A stretch of 64,000 nt of DNA from Microstegium vimineum (lineage: Eukaryota; Streptophyta; Magnoliopsida; Poales; Poaceae): positions 10,764,179-10,828,178 of the forward strand of contig CM039120.1 of assembly GCA_022036555.1 (NCBI GenBank), written 5' to 3'. Shown one piece after another: positions 54,061-64,000 of the stretch. The translations under genes and the position numbers were made by a program. How positions within the stretch are numbered: position 1 is the stretch's first letter; each line of letters opens with the position of its first letter. The notes under the pieces are model-generated. The model ran no database searches, was not told the DNA's origin, and saw nothing but the letters and a program-made list of their open reading frames with translations.

Positions 54061-54425
54061 GGGCAGTCCCAATGCAAGACTCTATCATAGAGTCTAAGAC
54101 TATTTATTACCACTTATTTATTGTATTTTGCTGATGTGGCAGTATATTTATTGAAGAGAGAGGGTGAAAAAACAAGACTCCAAGTCTTATTTAGACTTCA
54201 AGTCCACGCTATTCGAGGTAATAAATAGGTTTAAGACTCTATGCTAGAGTCTAAGCGTATTTATTACCTCGAATATTGTGGATTTGAAGTTTAAATAAGA
54301 CTTAGAGTCTTATTTTTTCACCTTTTTTCTTCAATAAATATACTGTCTTGTAAAATATCATAAATATGTGGTAATAAATGGTCTTGGACTCTACAGTATG
54401 ATAGAGTCTTGCATTGTGAGTGACC
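54061..54425. mobile_element. Second Tourist-like MITE, adjacent (TTA target)
   Basis: 365 bp, ends GGGCAGTCCCAATGCAAGAC and GTCTTGCATTGTGAGTGACC, with TTA at 54058-54060 and 54426-54428. The interior is itself palindromic around about 54240 (GAGGTAATAAATAG / ATTTATTACCTC), with AGACTCTA/TAGAGTCT blocks repeated four times. Confidence 0.78.
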
Positions 54426-54682
54426 TTATTAAATACGCAATAGAAATTAAAATTTGCTTGCAAAGAATCCTGATCGAGGAGACGACGAGAAAGATTCACA
54501 CACAACTAAAGGTCCGCCGCCACCCTTTTTCCAGGGACAAAACTTGACCATTGACCTCTCTTTTGTGGCTGGCCGGCTGCTAAAAATGGAACAAGGACCA
54601 TTAGACCTCGATGGCATGGTGTCAGTTTTTCTTTGTAAGTAGGTGTTGTGTGCGCCCCACACAAATCTTGAGCATCCAGCTA

Positions 54683-54800
54683 CGTCCTGTTCGTTTAGCT
54701 TATCAGCTATCAAAAGAGTCTTTTTGTCTTAGAAAAATAGTCAAAAATGCATCAGCCGGCTTATCAGCCACCGAAAACAGCCAAGCGAACAGGCTGCTAA
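54683..54800. mobile_element. Short MITE with CCTGTTCG ends
   Basis: CCTGTTCGTTTAGCTTATCAG mirrors, imperfectly, GGCTTATCAGCC plus CAGCCAAGCGAACAGG. A common hAT-type grass MITE pattern. About 115 bp; the target duplication is not resolved. Confidence 0.55.
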
Positions 54801-55011
54801 TTTGTTCTTCGGATGAAGTAGTACTATATATCATTATGAATCAGCAAATATTGGGAATACAAGATGGTAGTGACATGCATTGTTCTTTGCGGTGTTTTGA
54901 ATCGTTTATTACAACAAAAGGCTGTTCAAGATATTTTCATATGTATGATCCGCAACAAGAAAAAGTAAGCCAACACTTTAATAGCTGCGGCCTGGCCTTG
55001 ATGGGTTAGCT

Positions 55012-55160
55012 GTTTACATGGCTCTATTTGCTTGTTCTCTTCAGCTAGCTGATTTTGTACAGATTAAATAGAGCTGATTTGCTTGTTCTTTAGTGGTTTG
55101 CTGTGAGCTGAGAGACTAAGCAAATAGAACAACCAATAAAGCTGTGAGCCATGTTTACAT
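55012..55160. mobile_element. Possible fold-back MITE
   Basis: TGTTTACATGGCTC at the left mirrors GAGCCATGTTTACA at the right, and ATTTGCTTGTTCT mirrors AGCAAATAGAACAA. Ends are approximate. Confidence 0.4.
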
Positions 55161-55724
55161 CCACAACAAATCACCCGTATAAATGAAAAGCCAATTTAAT
55201 ACCATCTGATCGACAACTGCAACTATTCATATGTTGCTCTATCTTTTCTCCTTGCATAGGGTGGTTTTGTTGTACCGTGTTATAGTAGATACATTCTCCA
55301 ATAACTTAATAGGGAAAATACATAAAAACTATATTAGAAAACAATGTTCATCCATAACAATATAGAACTTAATGGTTTGATTTCAAATGTTGAGCAGTTC
55401 AACCTAGCACTAATTCCCTATATGGATATGAATAAGGAATTTTAGATGTTTATTCCATATATTTATGTGGTTTGCAGTTTTACTACAATTACTAGTAATA
55501 CAATTAACTATAATTATCTCCATGGAAAAACAAGGAAGCTAAAAGTTAAAGGAACAAAGTCATCAAGTATTAATAGTCTATTAGTCTAGTTCATTGTTAA
55601 GGATCATGCCAACAAAGAGACGGCTCGTATAACATCTGAGAGCTCAAGGGAGATGGCTAAAGAAGCATGTACTAGCAAAGATCCAACTAGGTTAACAACC
55701 TCAAAAAGTTTAAAAGGGAATTGT

Positions 55725-55992
55725 TAGATGACTCGTTTAACTCAATATGGTGTGAGAAATTGGATATCTTCAAGGTAGTTGTCTAGGGAGATGCACCACC
55801 GAAGTGTCCCCTTTATCTAAAGTACTTGTACAACTTAAAAAAAGGTCGAAGGATTTACTAGATGACTCGTTTAAGTCAATATGGTGTGAGAAATTGGATA
55901 TCTTCAAGGTAGTTGTCTAGGGAGATGCACCACCGAAGTGTCCCCTTTATCTAAAGTACTTGTACAACTTAAAAAAAGGTCGAAGGATTTAC
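55725..55992 (+). repeat. 134-bp tandem duplication
   Basis: Copies 55725-55858 and 55859-55992 both start TAGATGACTCGTTTAA and contain GGAGATGCACCACCGAAGTG. I noticed one difference. A diverged third partial copy follows (about 55995-56085, with CATCTAAAGTACTTGTAGAA). Confidence 0.85.
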
Positions 55993-57475
55993 TTTGATAT
56001 GGAGTTTCAAGACAGTTTTATAGCGAGATCCACAACTAGTGTCCTCTTTCATCTAAAGTACTTGTAGAACTAAAAATGGTCGAAGAACTTAACTCTGATA
56101 TGGAGCTTGATCTGAATGACATTCTCACCTCTTATACTCGCAACTTGAGTTCATGATAACACTATCAACACATATGAGAAAGAAGTGGACACTAAACTGG
56201 TTTAAGAAGTAATTAAAGTATTGTTCTAAACAATATTATATTCGCTTAAACTTATTAACCTAACTTATCAACCATAGTATATTATATTTTTCTCTCACGA
56301 CAAAACAACATTAGCCGGCTTGTACTTAGTCGTAATGGTATTTTGGCTCTTGTATCATGTATTTATTTTGCCTATCACTTCATGATGTACTTGTTTTAAA
56401 ATATTGTGGTGATGTATTATTATAAGCATATTATTTTGGCTCTTGTATTATGTACTTATGAGTCTCATATATTATAGCAATAACATACATATATTGTGTT
56501 GTTTATGTGTCTCATATTCTGCTATTTATAGAGAGACTGAGTGTGAGTGAGGAGAGAGGCCATAGAGAGGAGAGATATGAGAAATAAATAAGAAAATGAG
56601 AGAGAAGTGAGAAGAGAGAGTGAGCGTGACTGGAGAGAGGAGAGTGTGAGCGTGGTAGGAGAGAGGAAAGTGTGAGTGTGAAAATTGATGCATATCTAAG
56701 TCCGTCAAACAGGAATAAATAGAATTGAATTGGTTTGAAATCAATTGATTTCTTGAATTGGTTTTAATTTGATTCAATTCAAATCAATTCATTTTCTGAA
56801 ATATGATTAAGTGAAATAATTTAATTTCGTGGATCCAAACGGCCCCTTAGTGTTATCTCTATTTCTCCATAGCCCAAAAAACTTTCAACCTTTTAATCAT
56901 TTTTAGTGCAGTTGATCATCCTATGATCTCATAGACTACAGTCTGTATGTCAGATCACAAGTTGTAGAGAACTATGGATTTCTGCATTAAATGGCTCTGC
57001 TTGTATCACAATTGTTAGTTGTGTGTACTTGCAACACTTATAGTGGGACCCTCAAAATCGCACTCTGTTTTGGGACAAAAGTGGAGCCTTGAGGGCTTTG
57101 ACCCCATGGTGGCAGCTAAAGCGTAAATTTAGCCATGTTAGTAGTACTCATAAAGGGATGATAATTAATAATACGGTCAAAACTTTGCAAATTAAAGATA
57201 TCAGTGTGTTACGGTTATGGATCATCTGTGGTAGCACAATTCTTATAGCATCTTGCAATGCCTCATGCGTAGTACAGTACTATGTACTACGTACTACATT
57301 TTAAGCTGGGACCGCTGCTCATGTGGCACAAGGCACTCCACTTTTCTGCATGGAGATAAACAGAGCTAGATCCTGACAGATCAAACTGTACATTCGACGG
57401 ATGTATCATGCAACTATCAAACTACAGAATTTGAAGAAGATGGTCAAGCATTTGACCCGAGACCTAGGGAGATTT
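55993..57475. other. Unassigned sequence with purine-rich tract
   Basis: 56525-56685 is almost entirely G and A (GAGAGAGGAGAGTGTGAG-type iterations). TTCGTGGATCCAAACGGCCCC at about 56828 resembles a MITE right end. No credible gene is visible. Confidence 0.4.
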
Positions 57476-57499
57476 CACTAGTACACAGATGCGCTATAG

Positions 57500-57750
57500 C
57501 GGCGGTTAAGAACGTATTTTTACAGACGTTTTTTGTAACCGCCTGCTTGAAAGGCCAGTAGAAATGGGCGATTTCTACAAGCGGTTACTGTAGAACCGTC
57601 TGTAGAAATCTATTTTCACAAACGGTTCACTTAAGAGAACCTCCTATGAAAATTGATTTCCACAAGCGGTTTGTTTAAGTGAGCCGCCTGTGGAAACACA
57701 TTTTCACAGACGGTTTGTTTAAGTCAGCCGCCTGTGGAAATAATTCTCAC
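57500..57750. repeat. CACTA subterminal repeats
   Basis: Multiple copies, both orientations, of a motif like CACAGGCGGCT and its inverse (GCCGCCTGTGGAAA, ACGGTTTGTTTAAGT, ACAAGCGGTT). Arrays of this kind bind the element-encoded protein in CACTA elements. Confidence 0.75.
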
Positions 57751-58026
57751 CCTACCAAATTTTTCAATTTTTAAATTTAAATCAGACCCTATATTTTACC
57801 CTAAACCTATTCGATGATGTTCAATTATACCCATATAGTATTTAACTATTTCATACAAGTGGTTTCATGTTCATAAACATAAAGTCACACTTATTTACAA
57901 CATCAAAGTTTCATGCTCACAAACATAAAGTAAATGTATTTACAACAAAGTTTTCACTAGTGCTCTAGTGCTCACAAACATATATATATATATATATATA
58001 CATCAAAGTTTTCACTAGGGCTCTAA

Positions 58027-60071
58027 TTAATAACCATTTCGACTAAGTTGTAGACTACTGATCTCTGTGAGCTGTCTATACTTTGGGTCACTTAAGGTGG
58101 CCGACTCGTCGTGATAATTCCCCTCGTGAGGAATGACATCTCTCATGATGAATGAGCACAAGTCCTCAACTATGGCGTACAAAGTTCGTTCGCTCATGTT
58201 AGTCGCCTTTTGTTGATAAGCTTCCTAGGAGAAAAGTTTATAAACATTAATATATACACTTGACAATACATTTATAACTTTAATGTGAGAACTAAAATCA
58301 TGACTACTACTTATATTACCTTAGAAGGGTTCCTGTTGTATCGTCTGTTCTGCCTCATGAACTCGCACACGTAGAATCCACACAGGACCGATCTAGGTGG
58401 TTGCTTGTGGCACTATATAAGAAGAAAGTGGTCATGTATATACTTACAACATCGTGTATGATATGTATTCATAACTTTTCATACGTACCGGCCGATGATG
58501 ATATATGTTCAATGGCTGCACTGGATTGTCGCACTTTCCTTTTTTCAATTTGTAATACCTATATGCCCTATAATCTCGAATAGAATCACCATGTTATTCT
58601 CAAACTCTCTCATCAATAAAAGTATGCAAGCATATCTCAACTTACAGTTCCAAGTGGTTCAAGAACTTTGCATAGCTCGTAGTTGGATAATCTGCGGAGT
58701 CTAATACCAACACCCTTCCTTGCCTAGGATAAATGACAAAGCAGATCCAGTGGTCTCTGCACGAAGCAAATTTGTGATGCAAGTGTGTATTAAAATTATT
58801 AATTTGAACTATGCAAACTCACACTTACCTAAAGTTATATAGGGCCATTATGCATTTTCTGTCTTGACATATAAGCAATGAGGTTGCCAGGTAGTAGGAG
58901 TATTCGGTTTCAAACCTTTTCTTCAGCTTCTTTTTCATGTCCTCTCGTTCTATACCTTCTAACCCATTATCTAGTTTGCGGTCCTTTCTCCAAGTTTCTC
59001 GGATAGCACTGGCAACCCTGCCGCCTTCTTGGTAGCCTCTTCTTCCCTCCATTTTGGAATCTGTCGTTGGTAACCACCAGAGCCTAAGTGGTGGGGGTAC
59101 TTGTTCTTTTTTGCGAGCGCAGAATTGGATTCGCTCCGAGCTAAGAACTATGCTTCTTGCCTCTGCTCTAGGAAAACCGCCCACTGACCGGCCGAAATCT
59201 TGTACTTTTTTGTCGGATCTGAGCCAGTCTTTGCCCACTTAGTATTCAAGTCGCACCTCTAGTTGCGGAATATGACCGCACATTGCTTCAGTGCAAACTC
59301 CTTTACCAGTGCTTCTGAGCCCCGAGGAAAAATAAACCTTGTCAACATCTTGGCCCAAAGCATGTTCCTAACATCGACTGACACATTTTTCCAATGTTGG
59401 ATTGTGACGTCAAGATTGTCCCTAACTACGAAACCAAGTGCGTTTTGAAACTTAGCTACGGCGGCCACAAGAGCAAGGGGCTATCCTTTTGGGCTCACTT
59501 CTGAGATTCTATATGTCTCATCTGGCCACCTATTCATTCCTCTGTCACCTCGTTTCCGGTCACTCGTCTTCCTTTTCCTTGAACTATTGGTGGTGGTGGT
59601 GGTCTCGGTCGTTTCCGGTGCATCTTATTGTGCCATTTCATCTTGAGTTAATATTTCTCTGAACTCAGATAACACCTCCTATTCATGTCAAAACATACAC
59701 TCATCAGATTACGAAGGCTAATCCATTGTGGCAGGCTAATCATGAAATTAGGTACAACCATGACATCCTATATGCAAAAATTACCTCATCTACTTCTGGA
59801 TTGTAATCAGGGTCACGTTCATATTCACGACGGGCCATCCTCTCTATGCGAGGATCAGTGCCAGCGCTTGGTGATTCATATTCAGGAGTAGATTCTTGGG
59901 ACACCCCGTTGCTTGCTCCGCAGGGTGGGACCCCGTTGCTTGCTCTGTAGGATTAGACCCCGGTGCTTGCTCCATAGGGTGGGACCCCGGTGCTTGCTCT
60001 GTGGGGTGGGACCCTGTTGCTTGCTCCGTGGGGTGGGACCCCGTTGCTTGGTCCTTGGGTGGAGAACTCAT
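58027..60071 (-). pseudogene. CACTA gene: plant transposase-like region plus Ulp1/C48 protease
   Basis: Minus-strand exons I can place: about 60071-59785, 59678-58829, 58756-58646, 58567-58489, 58412-58320 and 58224-58027, with GT/AG borders and matching phase for the last four joins. The 59678 exon has a plant transposase (Ptta/En/Spm)-type block (RDNLDVTIQHWKNVSVDVRN; ALKQCAVIF; KWAKTGSDPTKKYKISAGQW; YPHHLGSGGYQ). The downstream exons form a Ulp1-like protease: MALYNF then DHWICFVIYPRQGRVLVLDS (His), an aromatic-rich block RYYKLKKG, CHKQPPRSVLCGFYVCEF (Gln and catalytic Cys region), ending LSRNGY-stop. At least five in-frame stops (for example near 59617, 59488, 59263, 59154 and 59000) and one frame change near 58990 disable it. 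C48 proteases are frequently found in plant CACTA elements. Confidence 0.7.
59903..60060 (-). repeat. 27-bp tandem repeats in the CACTA gene
   Basis: Five to six copies of a 27-bp unit resembling GGGACCCCGTTGCTTGCTCC on the plus strand, encoding nine-residue units on the minus strand, either HPTEQATGS or VPPHGASNG depending on frame. The exon continues in the second frame as PEYESPSAGTDPRIERM, so that frame is probably genuine. Confidence 0.8.
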
Positions 60072-60539
60072 CGTAAAATTCTATACAATTATATTTATAC
60101 AGTTAGTATATGCCTTTTGCGAAAAACTATACAAGTACTCTACTATTCTAAATAAGCATACAATTACTCTAATATGATTTGAGTGGTACACTACTATTAT
60201 ATAAGTACTACTACAAGTATATACATACAAGTACACTACTAGTATATACAAGTATACTAAAATTAATTATATAAGCATTTAAGTTCTCTATTATACTCTA
60301 CTCTACTCTACTCCAACATATAAGTAGGAATAAACATGAATAAGCAAGTACTCTACTCCACTCTACTCTATTATATAAGTACTATTCTATACAAGTACTC
60401 TCTCTCTCTGTTCTAAATAATCATGAAAATATACAAGTACTCTCTCTACTATTCTAAATAAACATTCTTTGGGCCATTAATTACAAAAAACAAAATGAAA
60501 AAAACAATAGTAATATCCTCTCTTGTCTTCCTCTCTTTG

Positions 60540-60889
60540 GGCCTAGCAGTGTTAGCCCATAAGTGGCAGCCCAGCAGTGGTGGGGCCACCCTGTCAGCTA
60601 CGTCTTCAACCCCGGCCCCCTCCTCACCGCCGCCAGCCGCCACCGCGCGCCACCGCCCCACCCTGCGCCACCACCAGCCGTGCGCGCGCGCCACCGCAAC
60701 CGCGCGGCACCACCACCACTACCACCGCCGCCACCGCGCGGAACGACACCACCTCCACCGGCACTGCGCGGCCACGCTCCACCACATGCCCCACCACCAG
60801 CCGTGCGCGCGCGCCACCGCCACCGCAACCGCATGACACCGCCACCGCGACAGCAACCGCCACCGCCGCGCGGCACACAACAACCGCCA
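60540..60889. other. CGCCACCGC-rich segment of the CACTA element
   Basis: Very GC-rich with degenerate CGCCACCGC/CCACCACC repeats. Several frames are open on both strands for this reason. Sequence of the same character resumes after the solo LTR at 63911. Confidence 0.6.
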
Positions 60890-63800
60890 TGTAACACCCT
60901 AAAATTTGAATAGTAAATTAGGTTTGAATTTGAGTTTAATTTGATTTAATTTCAAGTCATTTTGTGAAGCATAGAATTAAATATCAAAACTAAAATTAAA
61001 TCTCATGTTAGGTCCAACATGTGTGATGCATCTCATGCCCTTGTATTTTTATTGTGTGGCTTGGTTTTCAAAACCCTGGAAAATACAATTCAAAATCATT
61101 TCAAAATTCATTTGGAAAAGTATTTGGAAAAATCAGAAAATGGAAATCTCCTTTCTCTCTCTCTTTCACTCTTTCGGCCTGCTAGCCCGAGACCCGGCCT
61201 GCCTCTCCCCCTCTCCCTCCCTTCTTCACTGGGCCGGCCCACTCGGCCACAGCCCAGCGCACCGCGCCCCCTCCCTCTTTAACTTTCACTGCCAGCACGG
61301 GCCCACATGTCGGCGCCGCCCGCCTCCCTTCTTCTCTCTCTCTGCTGCTGACACCGTGGTCCCACCGGTCAGTTCTTCCCCTCTCCTTCTCGTGTCCGAC
61401 CCGGACACCATCCGCGCCGCGACGCCGCGTCGACGCCGCGTCCGGTAACTGCACCCCCGCGCGTCTCGCGCCCTTGCTTGGGTCCGGTGCGGACTCTACC
61501 TCGGCCGCTATTTATAGCGCCGCTCCACGCCGTTTTCCTCCATCGCAAACGCCTCTGCTCGCCTCGCACCGCGCCGCCGTCGTCCGAGCAGCGCACCGCC
61601 GCCGTTCCGCACCGTCGGCTGTTTCACGCCCTTCGCCAAGCATCGCATCAGCCTCGCATAAGTGCCGAACGCACGTCTCCTCCCTTTTCTCGTTCAATTT
61701 CGCTCTGCTTCATCGGATCACCGTGCGCCGGATCTCTGCCGCCGCGGTTCACCGTCGTCAGGCCTCCTCCGTCCCAATCAAACGCTGCCAATGCCCGCAA
61801 TAGCTTCGCCGTGGCTCCCTATTGCTTCCCGAGCGGTTTCCCGGTCGAATTAGACTATCCGCGCCCTAACCGCCGTGCACCGACCGTCCGTCACCACCGC
61901 GCTACGCCGTCGGTGTTCTCTGCTCATCCCCGAGCCTCGCCATAGCCCTAGATGCATTCACCGTCGTCTCCTGATTCTCCCGGTGTGCTCAGACTCGAAA
62001 ACGGTGCACCGGAGCCCGTGATCCCCTTACGCGGACGAGCTCCGAGCTCTGCTGGCAAAGGAGCCGCCGCGCGCCGCCAGCTTCGGTCGCCGCGCCGCCT
62101 GCTCTCTCTCTCTCTCACACACCCTCAGATCTAATCAGATCCATCGATCCCTAATCCTACGGCTCTGGATGCCCCGTACCCCTTCGGTGGCAATCTTTCT
62201 AAAGAGCCCCTGACCTTTTCTATGTCTTAACCGGCAGTCCTGAAGGCGCCTTTGCTCTTTACGTTTTTCCATCGGGAAAACGTATTCCTTTTCTGAGTCT
62301 GGTTAATTCAAAAATAAAAGGAATTTCCTATTTTCTGTTTTTCTTCTAAACTTCAAATGCTTATATTTTCTTCGTTTTAAATCCAAATCGACCCGTTCGA
62401 GTTGCGTTAGATCTGTATTTTTATGCTCTATCCAGTAGTATAGATTTCACCTATGTTAATTACTTTTGAAAGTCAGAGAAAATTACTTTGCTAAAGCTTT
62501 AATCTGCCCTCTTCAAAATCCCGTTTAATCTATAACTTCTCCGTTTTCGATCCGATTAGCGTGATTCTCGTGTCTTTGTGATCGTAGTAAAGTATAGATC
62601 TGTTTTATAACCTTTTCAAAGTCTCTTTATTGTTTATGGTGTAATGTTCTGATCATGTCTTATTTACTTCGTGTATGATTGTTCAGATGATTGCGTGGTG
62701 ATGTTGATCGAGTACAGCCGGTGAGATCTTCGGTGAGCAAGAGTTCTTTGCAACAGATCAGGATCACCAGGAGCTTTGTGATCAAGGCAAGTTTAACATG
62801 GGATCATCCTTGTTACCTATTCACCATAATTCAATCTAGTCATATTGCATGTGTCTAATTTGATTCCTATTAGATCTATACCATAGCTTTGTTATCCTTT
62901 ACCTTGTCACCATGGGTTTACATGCATATGGGTAGCTTTGCTATGCTTTACAATAATGGATCTTGAGATGAATCTTGATTAATGATATATGCAACAATGA
63001 GATAAAATTTGCTTTTGTAGCAACATGGAATAGGACCCCACTGTAGGGCAAAAGCTGGGATTTATAATACAACCACGAGTGCTATAATGGCTCTGGCTTT
63101 AGTCAAGTATAAAGATTCGTACTAGCATGTTGGCAGTTCGTGAAAGGCACCATTGCCGAGCTGGTTGCAGGGCATGTTCTAGGGTGGTTACCGCTTCGAA
63201 AGGTACCATCGAGTAGAGGCTTTGCATACCCCTTGCCCGTGGGTCCGTAGGGTCTATCAACATGTTAGGAAGACTTTTGAAAGACTTTATAGTGTTCCCT
63301 GCCCGCTCACCTTGGAAGTGTTTTGGGAGTCATGATCCCGGGCATATGGGTAACATGGCTTGTGGGTAAAGTGTATAACCTCTGCAGAGTGTAAATCTAT
63401 CATGATAGCCGTGCTCACGGTTACGAGCGGCCTGGAAAACTCACAGTGTAGATGATCATGTTGTTTAATTGGTAATGTTGTTAATTAATCTTATCATGTG
63501 GTTATTAATTGGGCTATGCATAATTAAAGCTAAGTGTTGGTAAAACTTGACCAAGATAAAAGCAACCGCAGTACAGACAGTGTCAACCTTTTGAGCTTCA
63601 TAACCCTATGTTACTCTTGCTGAGTATGTAAGTGCTCACTCTTGCTTTCTCAACCCCTTCAGATGGCTATGAAGACTACCGTGAGGAGTACTAGGCTAGT
63701 GGTCAACCAGTCGGCGTTCCCTGTGAAGTGGAGCTTCGTCGCGAGAGTTATCTTTATTTTCCGCTGTTATGTTATTTAAATATTATTCGTTATGTAATAA

Positions 63801-63910
63801 GCACTCAGTGATGGTACTATTTAAAGATTTGTCGGCTTATGTGTGTGATTGATCTTTGGGCACACATGAGTTATTCATATTCAATTTTATCCTTAAAATT
63901 GGGTGTGACA
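60890..63910 (+). repeat. Solo LTR of a Ty3/gypsy element (Del/Tekay-like), 3.0 kb
   Basis: Starts TGTAACACCCTAAAATTTGA and ends TTGGGTGTGACA. The 5 bases CGCCA flank it directly on both sides (60885-60889 and 63911-63915). No internal coding region, so two LTRs have recombined to one. TATTTATA at 61509-61516 within CTATTTATAGCGCC is a likely promoter, preceded by a GC-rich stretch. Orientation is by LTR ends and TATA box. The long LTR and termini suit Del/Tekay chromoviruses; the lineage is an inference. Confidence 0.88.
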
Positions 63911-63973
63911 CGCCACCGGCCGGCACTGCCCCGCCGCGCACAGAGAGAGAAGAAGAGGGGGCGCTCGACTTAC

Positions 63974-64000
63974 CGATAGTGCGGAGGACGCCGGCGTGTC
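63974..64000 (-). other. Possible upstream exon end of the CACTA gene
   Basis: On the minus strand CACTATCG is followed by GTAAGTCGAGC, a strong 5' splice-site match. If real, the solo LTR lies in the following intron. The exon continues beyond the window. Confidence 0.3.

Larger units (their letters stand above)
57476..64000 (-). mobile_element. CACTA (En/Spm-type) transposon, runs off the window
   Basis: The left terminus CACTAGTACACAG at 57476 is followed by subterminal repeats. A decayed minus-strand gene with plant transposase-like and Ulp1/C48 protease parts lies inside (58027-60071). The GC-rich stretch on each side of the 60890-63910 solo LTR (60540-60889 and 63911 onwards) is continuous with it. 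The other terminus is not in the window. The 3-bp target duplication cannot be checked for that reason. Confidence 0.72.

Noticed and set aside
58990..59238. Minus-strand open frame over the CACTA transposase block
   Set aside because: The transposase-like motifs (KYKISAGQW, YPHHLGSGGYQ) read in another frame, which has stops. The clean open frame here is an out-of-frame shadow until about 58990.
59903..60060. CRISPR-like array
   Set aside because: 27-bp units are contiguous with no spacers and are coding repeats in a plant transposon.
60449..60913. Pro/Ala/His-rich ORFs on both strands
   Set aside because: Degenerate CGCCACCGC repeats keep most frames open; they run into the solo LTR border.
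61005..62134. ORFs within the solo LTR
   Set aside because: They lie wholly in the LTR, overlap on both strands and carry no domain.

Overview
This is plant nuclear DNA from a grass, most likely a panicoid (maize/sorghum/sugarcane type). The pointers are an Opie/SIRE-type Copia element, Tourist-like, Stowaway and hAT-like MITEs of grass type, a tRNA-derived SINE, and a plant S-adenosylmethionine decarboxylase (SAMDC) gene with its two conserved upstream ORFs. There is no bacterial-style gene organisation. Nearly all of the sequence is transposon-derived, and SAMDC is the only host gene that looks functional.

Layout. 1-2.2 kb: GC-rich to AT-rich sequence ending in a Helitron-like 3' hairpin. 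2.55-3.6 kb: MITEs nested inside one another. 5.5-8.9 kb: a candidate long-inverted-repeat element holding a 0.9 kb palindrome and a broken antisense NLR resistance-gene fragment. 9-13 kb: unassigned sequence with one MITE. 13.0-39.5 kb: a single 26.6 kb Copia insertion (target duplication ATATG). Its pol region is split by a nested Ty3/gypsy (Tat-type) insertion (target duplication GAGGG) that has been rearranged: three gypsy LTR copies and a second copy of the Copia RT/RNase H end are present. The gypsy element has lost gag and protease and carries two genes on its minus strand, one with a plant mobile domain. The Copia element has a further, decayed ORF block between pol and its 3' LTR.

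39.5-47.3 kb: Stowaway and hAT elements, a textbook Pack-MULE (9-bp target duplication CATTTATTT) and a nested hAT-like element. 47.6-51.3 kb: SAMDC, with TATA box, 5' exon, long leader intron (holding a SINE and a tandem duplication), tiny and small uORFs, and an uninterrupted 412-codon main ORF with an unusual repeated C-terminus. 51.8-54.8 kb: more MITEs, one inside an unidentified gene fragment. 57.5 kb to the window end: a CACTA transposon with a decayed minus-strand gene (plant transposase-like region plus Ulp1/C48 protease exons), interrupted by a 3.0 kb gypsy solo LTR (target duplication CGCCA).

Working together: SAMDC would supply decarboxylated SAM for spermidine and spermine synthesis, with polyamine feedback through the uORFs. 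The rest records serial insertion, gene capture, illegitimate recombination and decay. All coordinates and motif matches were read by eye; no alignments or database searches were run.
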